Assembly (NCBI GenBank): GCA_034698045.1
Contig: JAQGAU010000248.1
Coordinates: forward strand, 1-33,203
Source of the DNA: Paramacrobiotus richtersi
Taxonomy: Eukaryota; Tardigrada; Eutardigrada; Parachela; Macrobiotidae
Direction: 5' to 3'
DNA: 33,203 nt
The notes beneath the pieces were generated by a model. That model had not been told where the DNA came from. It saw nothing but the letters and a program-made list of their open reading frames with translations, and made no database searches. Below, in pieces: positions 10,156-20,286 of this stretch (position 1 is its first letter; each line of letters opens with the position of its first letter). A program made the translations under genes and the position numbers.

Positions 10156-11252
10156 ATAATGCGTCGAGTTACCCGTTCCAGAGGATACAAGTGGACTTAA
10201 AAGGACCGTTACCGGAAACAGCGGATGGAAATCGCTATATAGCGGTTGCAGTGGATACGTTCAGCAAGTATGTGATAGCAGCGCCGATCAAAACGGAGAC
10301 AGCTGTTGAAGTGGCCGATTTCTTGGTTAAAAACGTCATTTTGCCGTGGACAACACCACAGATAATTAATACGGATCGTGGAACGCATTTCCGTAATAAG
10401 CTGATAGCAGAATTAACGAAAGCGCTTCATATACAGCATATCTTTGGATCAGCTTACCACCCGGAAGGAATGGGACAGGTTGAAAGGCAAATGGCACCTT
10501 TGGCAGAAGGATTGGCGATGTTCTGTGATAACAACCAAAAAGACTGGGATAAATATCTCCCATTTATCGTGGCAGCGAGAAACAGGGTGATCCACGAAAC
10601 GACGAAATTGTCACCTCATTTTACGCTTTTTGCGTGGGAACAGCGATTGCCGATGGATGTGATGCTGGTTACGAATCAGCCGAGAGAATTCGAAAATGTG
10701 GGAGAATACGTTCAGTACATGAAGAAGAAAATGGACACAGCACACGAGTTGGTACGACAGAAGATCGACGAAGCGTTTAATGAAATGGCTCACCGATATA
10801 ATCAGAATAAAGCGAAAACAGATTTAGAGGTGGGAGATTTAGTGCTGTTGAAGAGAGTTATACGCTCAACAACGCTACGGACTACTTGCCTGCAGAGACA
10901 GTTTGATGGCCCGTACAGGATACTGGATTTCCCCAGACCAAACACAGTGGAGATTCAGAAAGCGGGAGATGATAAAGCAAAGACAGAAACTGTGTCTATC
11001 GACAGGTTGAAGCGTTTCCATACGCCTAAGCCGAGAACATCATTTCGACAAGCGAATTTGGATAAACCACCGGTGAAACTGCAGAAGAAACGCGGTAGAC
11101 CCCGGAAAATGGTCAAAATCAACAAACCAGCGGAAACCGAGGATGAAGTGGAGACAGAAGTACCTGAGCTGGACTTCTCAGATTTTTCGCAGTACGGACG
11201 TAAACGGAGGAAGACAGTACGGTTTGGAGATGGAACGAATGAAGGCGCTTAA
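10098..11252 (+). CDS. Integrase catalytic core and C-terminal part, separated from pol by a frame break
   Basis: DDE integrase, which inserts the cDNA into the genome. The core has D33 (QVDLKGPLP), D93 (NTDRGTHF) and E129 (GMGQVERQ), giving the expected D-D-35-E spacing. A chromatin-binding-like C-terminal region follows (LEVGDLVLL, FDGPYRI) and then a basic tail with KKRGRPRK near 330-337, an AT-hook-like motif. The ORF opens at 10098 but natural homology starts near 10134, so the listed ATG is unlikely to be used. The zinc domain and this core are in frames that differ by one base. The shift falls between about 10120 and 10140, where a one-base loss in the short A run at 10131-10133 would explain it. 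No slippery heptamer is visible there. Confidence 0.9.
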   Translation: MSALSIPQDIEKAPYGKLLNNASSYPFQRIQVDLKGPLPETADGNRYIAVAVDTFSKYVIAAPIKTETAVEVADFLVKNVILPWTTPQIINTDRGTHFRNKLIAELTKALHIQHIFGSAYHPEGMGQVERQMAPLAEGLAMFCDNNQKDWDKYLPFIVAARNRVIHETTKLSPHFTLFAWEQRLPMDVMLVTNQPREFENVGEYVQYMKKKMDTAHELVRQKIDEAFNEMAHRYNQNKAKTDLEVGDLVLLKRVIRSTTLRTTCLQRQFDGPYRILDFPRPNTVEIQKAGDDKAKTETVSIDRLKRFHTPKPRTSFRQANLDKPPVKLQKKRGRPRKMVKINKPAETEDEVETEVPELDFSDFSQYGRKRRKTVRFGDGTNEGA

Positions 11253-11419
11253 ACCCCTACGAATTACCCTCGACACGGCCTAGTATCCAAGTTTGGACGA
11301 CTATGTTATAACATGGGCAAGTGAATGACCAATCGTACAGCATGCATAAACTCCGCCTACTCCACGGCTGCGGTTAAATCGGAGAAGTGGGCGTGACGAT
11401 ACGACATTATTTGGAAATG

Positions 11420-11925
11420 GCAGAATAAAATGTTTGGAAATTCCTGGGAAGATTGAAATTCTGATTTATGTGTGGATATATCAAGAATAAATGGTCTACA
11501 CGTAGAATCAAGTTGGAAAAGTTCGAACAAAGCGCGAATAATTCGTAATAAGCGCTCCTGTTATAAATCCACCCATGGACATGCCATAACCCACACTGGA
11601 TGTTGACATGGTCGAATAAATCGTTTTGGAGTTTTGGGAAGATAACGAAACGGTTGGAGTATGAATAAATCATGAATAATTGGTTCACACGCGCGCGATG
11701 GAATAATTGTGAAAAAGTCGCGAGTGTAATGAGAATTTTTGGAAAATTACACAGTACAGAATCAGTACAGTGTGTACGGAGAATTCGTAGTATAACGGCT
11801 TCACATACCATATAAAACTCTTTCGTGGACCATATGGCAGGAATAAATCAGTTACAGCAGTGAATAATTTCGAGTTTAAATTGCGCATAATTTTTAATGG
11901 CGCTCCAGTTATAAATCCACCCAGA
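11420..11925 (+). repeat. Diverged repeats with TATAAAT boxes downstream of integrase
   Basis: A 24-nt block is present at 11552-11575 and 11900-11923 with a single mismatch (GCGCTCC, T/A at the next position, then GTTATAAATCCACCCA). Related AATAAAT/GGGAAGAT/GAATAATT phrases recur between about 11420 and 11880, so the stretch looks like two or three decayed tandem units. The TATAAAT within the conserved block could be a core promoter, as expected in an LTR U3, but the LTR itself could not be delimited. Confidence 0.55.
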
Positions 11926-12281
11926 GCGTCAGTGTCCCGAAGAAGAATCAAAACAACACGTGGCCCTTGGGTGATGTGGATTTGTATGAACATTTGGATT
12001 ACTGGTTAAATGAACGCGGAAAAGGATTGAAACCGGAGGATAACGCAGATTTCATTGGAGTCACGATGGAGAATTTGAAAGCAGTCTTGTAGGTACACCG
12101 CCTTCCTGTAAGCAACCATGCGGAGAAGAAGAATCAGTTAAAATCGGTTGTGGAAGTGTTGGATGTGGCTTTGATTGATAAGAACCGTGCTGAAAAATTT
12201 TCGGAAGAACCGGCCAAGATGAAACGAAAGCCGGATGTGAAAGACAATGAAGAGCAGGAAGATGCGTCAATGGAAGGATAA
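11898..12281 (+). pseudogene. Coding-like frame of ~127 codons broken by one in-frame UAG, unknown function
   Basis: One frame is open from a stop just before 11898 to the UAA at 12279-12281 except for a single UAG at 12090-12092. Both halves read like soluble protein: the first has DVDLYEHLDYWLNERGKG and the second a Lys/Glu-rich stretch (VVEVLDVALIDKNRAEKF). No start codon is obvious. It sits where an accessory or env-position ORF would lie after pol, or it could be captured host sequence. I do not recognise a family. The UAG also forms part of a GTAGGT donor-like string. Confidence 0.35.
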
Positions 12282-12525
12282 CCTGAAGTGTTCGCGATTG
12301 TTTTGGTTTTGGATGAATGATCGGAAGTTTTGCTCATCATAATGTTCCAGCTGCAGCATAATTACGTACAGGACAAGCAGCCGGATTTTTCATTGATTTA
12401 ACCAAAGAATTCATAAGTGTTCTCGAATAATTTGATCTTTCTTTTGTAACAAATTTTATAAGAAAATTTGAGCCCAAATAGCGCATAATTTTGTTTCTGT
12501 TAAACTTGTCCTTGGATTTGGAGGA

Positions 12526-12666
12526 ATGATTTTCGCTGCGCAGGAGCTTGCGATCACGCTACCGAAGGCATATCATGGGGTTGAATTATGGACGAATGCG
12601 GACACGGGTCAAGTAAAGGCGGATCCTTTTGATGAATGGATGTGGGAGATTCCCCAGATCGGATAA
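12526..12666 (+). CDS. Possible short ORF of 46 residues, unknown function
   Basis: ATG at 12526 to UAA at 12664. The predicted peptide (MIFAAQELAITLPKAYHG... ending WEIPQIG) has balanced protein-like composition with acidic and Trp residues, unlike the AT-rich DNA around it, and the frame is open about 18 codons further upstream. It may be an exon or a remnant rather than a complete gene. No homology recognised. Confidence 0.25.
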   Translation: MIFAAQELAITLPKAYHGVELWTNADTGQVKADPFDEWMWEIPQIG

Positions 12667-13333
12667 AGATTCTTTAGGTTGATATCGATGCTTTCGACAC
12701 TTGTGGATAATTAATTGATCACCTACAGCTTTACCTAAAGGTCAATTCATGTATTTTGCTATTTGGGCTTCATTTTTGTATTTCCTTGAATAAAACTCTT
12801 GTGGGAAGTCGAGTGTGCTTTGTTTTATGAAGTCGTCACTCTTTAGCAAATACATATTCCGTTCACATCATAGCTGACATATTTGTAAACGAGAGTTATT
12901 TGGCATCTGGCCCATACTGCTGGTTTTCTCTTAATCTCCTCGTTGACATACTGTAGCATTTTATATTCTCCTGGTATTTATTTTCTTGTGTGTATATTTG
13001 CTTATAAATTTAACTGAATTCATTGTTGAAGTCGTCTGTCGTTCTTTTCATTGCAAAATAGTCATTCCCATTTATTTTTTGTAATGTGGTTTTGCGTTCA
13101 TTTTCAAGCTATATTTTTAAAGCTACAACTATTTACGCATCCACTGGGAAACCTCATGACAAACATGATCATGACAAAATGAATACATGACAGTGTCGTA
13201 ATCCACTAATACTAGCGCTCGAAAGCAGAAGAAACTAGAATTTAATTTCTGGATTTTGCGATGGCTAATCCAATTAAGAAGCGTACACAGCTAGCAAACA
13301 GATCCAACAGAAACTGCTGATACCATGACCGTA
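12667..13333. other. AT-rich intergenic DNA between the gypsy element and the secreted-protein cluster
   Basis: No gene recognised. AATAAA at 12789-12794 on the + strand could be a polyadenylation signal for the retrotransposon-side transcripts. From about 13260 onward the sequence begins to resemble the 3' flank of copy 2 (CAGAAACTGCTGATA, then GCGGAAACTTGCTTTT, then GATGCAAAACAAAACT), so the duplicated unit starts here. Confidence 0.45.
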
Positions 13334-13339
13334 TTTATT
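13334..13339 (-). terminator. Candidate poly(A) signal of secreted-protein copy 1
   Basis: TTTATT on + is AATAAA on the minus strand, about 190 nt past the stop codon of copy 1. The homologous site beyond copy 2 (18304-18309) reads TATAAA on its coding strand. Confidence 0.4.
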
Positions 13340-13524
13340 GCGGAAACTTGCTTTTTTTAAAATACCTAATCAAAGCCTGATGCAAAACAAAACTTCCATA
13401 ATATTGTAAACTGAATGGAATCCAACATAGTACATAACAAGACCACTGGCACTATTAAAAGCATGATAGCTGCATTACAAAGCAGTACTGCACACATTAT
13501 TCGTGAATTCGACACAGTTCGATT

Positions 13525-16075
13525 TTACACTACGGTAATTCTGAGTTTGTATTTGAGCGCGACCGGAGCTCCAGGACCAGGATTAAGATCGATAAGAATG
13601 TTCTATAAAAGGACCGGTAAAGCACAGTTGACATACGAAGACAAGTGCCGTAAACCAAATTAGCTAAATTCAGCAGCCACAGAATAGGTGTATTGTGGAC
13701 CCTGCACCACTTTGCTCAAAGACGACTATGCTTTAAAAAATTAGTTTGGAAAATTGCAAAAATTCCGGACAGTTTATTTCTCGGAATCGAACGCCCCACA
13801 AATATGCAGCTGTTTTTGCTCTACAATAGTGTGGGGAAGGGGTGGTGTCCCATATCTAAAAATATACGGTGTACTAAAAAAAAGCGCATTTAGAAAAACA
13901 GTCGATGGATTGCACACCTGACTCATATCCGCTCTTCAGTGTGTATGCCTGAAGGAAAGAATTGCTACCGCACCGGGTAGCGACTACTTTGGCACTCGGC
14001 TGCACTCGATCCAGGATTCTAAGCTTTCCTACTGGCTCACTGGAGTTTTTTATTGGCTGTGTGATTTTCAGTACTGCCTGCATCTGCACTTTGTACCATT
14101 ATTATACGTACATTTTTAACGTGCATACGGCTTATAACGGTGCCCGACTGCATCACTTCTGCAACAGCTTTCTCGCCACTTCCCAGCGTTCCATCTGTAC
14201 GTACGCTTCGAACCTCTGCTGAATTTAGCGAATTAAGCTGACACTTACGATCGGCTCATTACTGGCGACAGTGATACTCGGCGGCGGGCAGACTTCGTCG
14301 CAGTAGTCCCCTACAACCGCAGCATACGAAACGGACACCCCATGACCACAGACGCCGGCCGCACTTCCTGGCGCATTCTGCGAAGCACGAAACACCATTG
14401 GAATTTGCAATCCCATGAAATCTATGCACTACCATAAGTTATACCAAAGAACTTACTACTGTATCTAAAAGGACCTCTATCTTTCGAGCTATAATGTGCC
14501 ACTTCTAAAGTAACTGGAACTAAGTTACAGAAATTGCCCACAACATAGAAGTCTACGGGCGAATATTTAGCTGTAGCGCAGACTGCTGACGTCACACAGA
14601 CACATAACTGTCCTTGTAGATATAGTAAGTTCTTGGTTATACCTATGTATAATCACATTTCTACATAAGCTTTTGTATAATAATGCATTATTTACCGGTA
14701 TGTCCAGATCCACAAACTCAATCTGCAATGGTTAACGTTGTTCGCTGGTTATCAACTGATAACGGAAAAGTTTTATCATGCCACAGCGTACCTTCACACT
14801 GTTCCCAGTAGGTGGATAGTACTGGAATCCACAAGAAGCAGTGTTCGACGTCGGGGTGGGATAGCCGCCTTCGGATATGATGTCAATAATTGTCGCTATG
14901 TTGAGAGTTTCAAAAATAGTGCGAGGCGTACCAGAGCAGACTGTAGAGGAAAAACGGACGTTTTATTTGTGATACGAGTACATCCCGTCTAATTATAACC
15001 AAAATTTTACCAAATGCCTTTATGCATATAATAAGCACGTATGCAAATGCAGGTTAAGACGAGACAACATACTAATAGTTTTCGTAGGCATGGGCGTTGT
15101 GGGTTCAGCCGTAGTTGTTGTACTGGTACTGGTTGTTGTACTGGTACTGGTAGTTGTACTGGTAGCGGTTGTTGTACTAGTACCGGTGGTTGTACTGGTA
15201 CCGGTTGTAATAATGGTTCCGGTCGTCCTCGTGGTTGTTGGCAGTGTCGTCATCGGTGTCTTAGTGGTGGTTGTCGTAGTGCTCCTCGTTATTGTCGCGA
15301 TTTTCGTGATACTGCAATAGACAGTTAACATCGGGAGTTACCTCGAGCTGTTTACCCAAAACTATATGTGGGCAGGTATGTACAAAACCATATTACGTAC
15401 TTCTATACATAACTATAATGCTTGATTGATGGATCGCTACGGGAGCTGCGTGAACTAATTCTCTAGTTCCTCCACACCCGAGATCGAGTCGGTACTCAGA
15501 AGGAATTAAAGGGATAATCTCGTAGGTTTACCCCTGACTTATGATCAGCATTAGAGTATACAGTACAGGAAGCGAAGGGATCATGAAAATGGAAAAGCCC
15601 ACGTAACGCGTAATTGGCATCACCTTCACGCCTACCTGGCCAAGTAAGGAATGCAGTTCGTTCCTGGACGATTTGGATAGCCAAGTTTGCTATCGCACAC
15701 GCACTTGTTTTCGAGTGAGCAGACGGAATACGGATCGGCGCAGCGGCCACCTGGATGGGCGCACGGACATTTCAACCATGCCAGCCTCATCTCGCGCAGG
15801 CACGCGCTAATAAACGCCAGATTGGCATCTCCTTGGGCCTTGATTTTGGCGGCATCGACGCCTGGAGGCACCGATGTGTCCAGCTGAGGTCGGTCAAGGA
15901 AAAAGAATGGGACCGGGGTTTGAGCTGTTGTCACTGACGCCGGGATTTCGCGGTTTGCAAATGGAGAAACAAAACGAAATTGCCCCAACGGCAGCGATAG
16001 TAACATCGGGTCTTGGCTGTGCGACTGCAGGAGATGGCTTAGAAAGATCAGTATTGTGATGGTGACCTTTGTCAT
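13525..16075 (-). CDS. Secreted EB/EGF-like, Thr-rich, CUB-domain protein, copy 1 (intact, six exons)
   Basis: My exon model is complement(join(13525..13602, 14249..14377, 14696..14722, 14792..14940, 15073..15311, 15636..16075)): 1062 nt, 353 aa, every junction GT-AG and in phase. Start: the ATG at 16075 is the one conserved in copy 2; an in-frame ATG at 16087 is possible. Exon 1 gives a signal peptide (MTKVTITILIFLSHLLQ) and a cysteine-rich module with eight Cys (KCPCAHPGGRCADPYSVC, then ENKCVC), EB/EGF-like. Exon 2 is Thr/Ser repeat sequence, a likely O-glycosylated mucin-like stalk. Exons 3-6 form a CUB domain: CSG, GGYPTPTSN, PPTGNSVK, then IEFVDLDIP, then YCDEVCPPPSIT, then KYKLRITVV at the C terminus. 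Expected location is extracellular, probably binding carbohydrate or protein. Function is not known from sequence. Three paralogues sharing the same structure support the model. Confidence 0.8.
14696..14722 (-). other. 27-nt in-frame micro-exon of the CUB domain (copy 1 exon 4)
   Basis: Nine codons (IEFVDLDIP) between TTGCAG and GTAAAT splice sites. The same micro-exon, with the same boundaries, is present in copy 2 at 18895-18921. In copy 3 (27770-27804) it has grown to 35 nt. The peptide fills the expected CUB strand between the GKSV and the C-terminal half. Confidence 0.75.
15113..15225 (-). repeat. Thr/Ser-coding minisatellite, copy 1 exon 2
   Basis: An approximately 18-bp unit encodes TSTTT plus one variable residue on the minus strand (TSTTTG, TSTTTA, TSTTTS). 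About six units. The + strand reads as Val/Leu-rich shadow ORFs, which are not genes. Confidence 0.75.
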
Positions 16076-17117
16076 CTTGGACGGCATTATTCCGGACGAG
16101 TTGAGGAACAACTAGAGGTTTAAGACGTCTAAAGACGAAGCGTCGTTTTAACGGTCACACGGTAGGAAAAAGATAGACTGGCAGTGACCATGAAGAGACT
16201 CTTCAGCAGACTTGTTTTTATTGGGAACAAAAGAGATAGTTCTATAGGCATACATATCTGCTTTGTTGAAACAAATTACAGAAGAACCAGGGCATGCGTT
16301 TCTGATTCGATGCGGCGTCTGTAGTCTGTACCAGATCGTGGCCGGCAAGAAGCGATGTCGTTGGCTAACTTTGGCGGCCGTGATCTTTATTAGCACAGAA
16401 ATAACTGTTTAAACGTAGAGACTCACGAAAGTAGATGTACGTACTTTACCTAACACATCCTGCATGTAAAATGATTGTCTATGCTATTAATATTAGAACA
16501 ATGTATTTGTACTTAATTATGCAATTAATTAATTAAAGCAAAGCATAACAACGATAGATATTAGCTAATGTGGAGCAAAGCACATTAAATTCCGTCTCGT
16601 GATCACAGTGAAGATCGGTCAGAGAAAGTGGAAGGTAATAATAACGTCGTGTGAAGATATACAGAAGTGATTTATTTGACATCGGAAAGCCTTTCCGCGG
16701 TTCGGCCACTACTAGTACTGGTTCTTTTCAACGTTTCGGTTGTCAGATATAGCCGACGATCTGCCTGATGCTGCCATAACCAGGCGAACGATATTTTCGC
16801 AAATATTGAACACGAGTAGTTTCATCTTATTTTTACTGTAGCGTATTACTTTATTAAAATATTTAACTTATTAAATTATTCAGCAATTTAATAAATCACT
16901 ATCAATGATATGGTTGCTATCGTTCCTGATCGCTCGTTCTTTCAGTGTAATGATGTTCATACGTCGGTTTTAATAACGTTACTATCAATCAATAATAACT
17001 AGTTCCAGAGCTATCCTTTCCGGTTGAAAAATAAAACGCTGGAACGTTGTGTAATAAAAGTTGAAATTGTCAGAAATCAATAAAGCTGCAGGTGAGACTG
17101 GTGCTAACATTTAAGTG
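16076..17117. other. Upstream flank of copy 1, related to the upstream flank of copy 2
   Basis: No gene supported. About 16190-16610 aligns by eye with about 20520-20890. Shared landmarks in the same order are TTGTTTTTATTG/CGAACAAAA, ATCTGC...GTTGAAA, CAGA/G...AACCAGGGCAT versus AACTAGGGCAT, GCGGCG, TGGCCGGCAA, GAATGATTG-like ATGATTG and TATGTGGAGCAAA versus TAATGTGGAGCAAAGCACA. It therefore belongs to the duplicated unit and may contain the promoter, but no TATA box is evident close to the start. Confidence 0.5.
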
Positions 17118-17686
17118 ATGAACTGCAGCTGTCAATGCATGTACTTACGTATGATCTGTACTCAAAAGCAAGATACTTTTCCTTATGCCTGGACCCTGGA
17201 GGTAAGATATTCTGTTTTCAAAATTTTGCTTTTGTTTCATTAAGCCTCTAAACGGCCAGATTTCAGTATTACGGCAAACATGCTTTCACCTCATCATTCA
17301 GAAGACTATATCACTCCCAACGATTTCCCTGGCACTTCAAACCAAATGCACGCGCCCTATCGTCCACCACTTCTTCCTCCTCTTCGTCCCCTCCGCTTAT
17401 GCAATCAATGGCCGGGTCATTTTTGGCTTCGGCGCCTCTAATAACTAGCCAAAAACAGCGGAGAATACTATGTACGGGGATTTGCTACCGATCAGCCATA
17501 TTATCGACTCTTATTACAACATACTGCATGGAGTTCTACCGCTGGGGCGTGGCTAACTGTGGGAGTGCTCGCTTTATGGGAAAAGCGGATGAGCACACGT
17601 GGATCAATGTTCGAGGTGCAGGGGTATTTGAAGAGACTGGAGGCGAAAGCGGCGGTCACCGGGTGGAGTGGCCAATCAGAAGATGA
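17118..17686 (+). CDS. Possible two-exon gene, unknown product (weak)
   Basis: Exon 1 (17118-17201, 28 codons from ATG) ends at a good donor (CTGGAG, then GTAAGA). A 65-nt intron ends TTTCAG, and exon 2 (17267-17686) stays open for 139 codons in the matching phase, giving 167 aa. The product has a Ser run and a C-terminal GVANCGSARFMGK... segment, with no recognised domain. Against it: the related stretch in the second duplicated unit (about 21487-21660) has indels that do not preserve this frame, so this may be non-coding flank with a chance ORF. Confidence 0.2.
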
Positions 17687-18200
17687 GGAAGGTCAACCGG
17701 CCGGAAGATGTTAAGAAAAAGCGAGGAAATGCAGAAAATATTACAGTTGTGATTATTTGTTTGTTTCAGTTTAACTGTTACTTCTTAATTCGTTTAACAA
17801 TACAGTTTTTTATTAATCTGTTCCTTAATTTGTTGTTCCTTACTCTGTTGTTTTTATTAATCTGTTCCGTATTAAATTACTATTTATTATTATTACGTTT
17901 ATTAGTATAAATTTGTCGATTACAAAAACATTACGGTACCGGCGCTCGGAACCAGCATAACGAGAATTTAAATTTCGGAAAATAGAAAATGTTCGAATTA
18001 AATACTCTTATTAGTCATGTACAACCAGCTCTGTGTTTGTCATACCGGCCAACCTCTAAGGTCCAGCGTGTTAGGTCGAGTCTGTTACTCATTAGTGTTT
18101 GTCAAGCTAATGTTTTCCAGCATATATAAGGCAATGTACGTGTTGTACTGAAGAAGTCAGAAGTCGTTTGTGTTGCTCAGTTCATTAAATACAAAACTCC
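17687..18200. other. AT-rich intergenic segment with a TATATAAG box
   Basis: No ORF of interest. The stretch 17760-17910 is T-rich. A clear CATATATAAGG lies near 18120-18130 on the + strand, followed about 30 nt later by TGAAGAAGTCAGAAG, a layout like a Pol II or LTR core promoter, but there is no recognisable + strand gene after it. A solo LTR is possible; ends not identified. Confidence 0.35.
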
Positions 18201-18271
18201 AAAAGTTATCAATAAATACTGGCAAAATCCAGCTTCAAAAGTTATCAATAAATATTGGCGAAATCCAGCTA
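18201..18271. repeat. Two-copy 36-bp tandem repeat
   Basis: AAAAGTTATCAATAAATA starts at 18201 and again at 18237, each followed by T/CTGGC, A/GAAATCCAGCT. It lies downstream of the copy 2 stop codon in minus-strand orientation. It is not present at the same place in copy 1. Confidence 0.8.
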
Positions 18272-19278
18272 GAAACGTCGAGCAGAAACTGCTGATAATC
18301 GTATTTATAGCGGAAACTTGCTTTTGTTTCGTGAGGATTGATGCAAAACAAAACTCCATGATTGTAAACTGGTCTCCAACACAGTACAGAAAACATATCC
18401 AGTAATTAAAAGCGTATTACAGCTGCATTACAGATACTGTACATTAAAATACAGCGCACAATTCGACACGTCGATCTTAAACTATGGTGATTCTGAGTTT
18501 CAATTTGAACGGACCTCCAGCAGGCGGAAAAACATTGATAACTATGTTCTACAAAAAGACCGGTGAAGAAGTATTGACATATACGAAGACAAGAGCCGCA
18601 AACACACGTTAAGTTGACACTTACAAGCTGCTCATCAGTATTGGCAGTGATGCTTGGCGGCGGGAGCTGATCGTTACAGAATTTGGTTGCTGTAACTGCA
18701 CCATACGAAACGGTCACTCCATGACCGCAGACGCCGGCCGGACTAGATGACGTATTCTACGAAGCACCAAAAACCAGATCAGATTTGCAATCCTCCGTGA
18801 AAGCAGAGCTCGAACGCTCTACCATTCCCTGTATACTTTCACACATAATCATTTTCATACAGACGCTTTGCAGGTACAGCGATGCAATATTTACCGGGAT
18901 GTCCAGGTCCACAAACTCAATCTGTAATGCTTAACATTATCGACTGGTAACGGAGAAGTTTTATCATGCCATAGCGTACCTTTACACTTTTCCCAGTGGG
19001 TGGCATGTACGAGTAGAGACAAACAACAGGGGTTGGAGTGGGGGTGGCATAGCCTTGGGATGTGATGTCCGTTATGGTGAGCATGACAACAGGAGCGCCA
19101 AAAACAAAACCAGAGCAGGCTGCACAAAAAACACGTTTTGTTTGTGATAGGAGTATATATTACCCCCTAACCGAGTGCAATTAATTTTCTATAAGTACGT
19201 ATGGAGATTTTAAATGCAGGTTGATCGAGCCAACTTATTAATTATCGACGTAGGCATGGGCGTTGCGGATACAGTAGT

Positions 19279-19530
19279 GGTTGTTGTACTGGTACTGGTT
19301 GTTGTACTGGTATCGGTTGTTGTACTGGTATCGGTTGTTGTACTGGCATCGGTTGTTGTACTGGTAGCAGTTGTTGTACTGGTAGCAGTTGTTGTACTGG
19401 GAGCAGTTGTTGTACTGGTAGCAGTTGTTGTACTGGGAGCAGTTGTTATACTGGTAGCAGTTGTTGTACTGGTAGCAGTTGTTGTACTGGTAGCGGTTTT
19501 TGCACTGGTAGCGGTTGTTGCAGTAGCAGT
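19279..19530 (-). repeat. Thr/Ser-coding 18-bp minisatellite, copy 2 exon 2
   Basis: About 14 units of an 18-bp repeat encoding (A/D/S)(T/P)STTT-like hexapeptides on the minus strand. It is roughly twice as long as in copy 1, showing array-length change within the exon in multiples of six residues. Confidence 0.85.
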
Positions 19531-20286
19531 GGTTGTCTTTGTGGTCGCTGCCAGTGTTGTCGTCGGTGTCTTGGTGGTAGTTGCCGACGTGATTGTGGTC
19601 GCGATTTTCGTGATACTGAAATATACAGAGCACAAAGAGTTGCATCGAGCTCTTAAGGTATGACTGTATATATACAACGCTGGATTGATGGATCGCTACG
19701 GGACCTGCATGAGCTACTTCTCTGCACACTTGGGAGTGGGTACGCAGAAAGAATAAATGGAAAATCTCGTAGGTTTACTTCTAACTTCTGATCAGCATTA
19801 CAGAATACAGGCAGTGAAGGGACCATGAAAACCGAAATGCCCCAAAGTAACGCGTAACTGATCTCCTCTTTACGCCTACCTGGCCAAGTAATTATAAGGA
19901 ATGCAGCTCGTTCCTGGACGATTGGGATAACTAAGTTTTCCATTGCCCACGCATTTATTCTCAAGGGAGCAGACGGAATACGGATCAGAACAGCGGCCAC
20001 CTGAATGGGCGCAGGGGCATTTTAACCATGCCAACCTCATTTCGCGCGGGCAAGCTTTAATAAACGCCAAGTTGGCATCACCTTGTGCTTTGATGCTAGC
20101 AGCATCGACACCTGCGGGCACCGATGTGTCTAGCCGAGGTCGATCGAGGAAAGCGGATGGGACCGGGGATTGGGTTGCTGTATCTGACGACGGGATTCCA
20201 CCGTTTGGAAAAGGCGTGACGAAACGAAACCGTCCCAATGGTAACGGCATGAAAATCGGGAATTGGCCGTCAGACTGCAGGAAATG

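Larger units (their letters stand above)
1..11252 (+). mobile_element. Ty3/gypsy-type LTR retrotransposon, leader plus gag-pol (boundaries not resolved)
   Basis: A single element is recognised from gag (1310-5014), pol with protease, RT, RNase H and the integrase zinc domain (4999-10155) and the integrase core (to 11252), all on the + strand in the Ty3/gypsy order PR-RT-RH-IN. Comparing 1-1309 with 11253-13200 by eye shows no long shared sequence, so neither LTR is delimited. The 5' LTR may lie before position 1, or the 3' end may be rearranged. The copy is probably non-autonomous because gag carries an in-frame UGA and integrase a frame break, although every catalytic motif I checked is still present, which argues for a fairly young insertion. 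Confidence 0.93.

Noticed and set aside
11271-11420. TGTTATAACATGGGC near 11302 as the start of a 3' LTR, with a purine-rich GGAGAAGTGGG as polypurine tract
   Set aside because: The purine stretch lies after, not before, the proposed LTR start, and there is no second copy in the window to confirm it.
15090-15320. Val/Leu-rich + strand ORF that looks like a membrane protein
   Set aside because: It is the antisense of the Thr/Ser minisatellite exon on the minus strand; the same artefact appears at 19214-19663 and 28151-28432.
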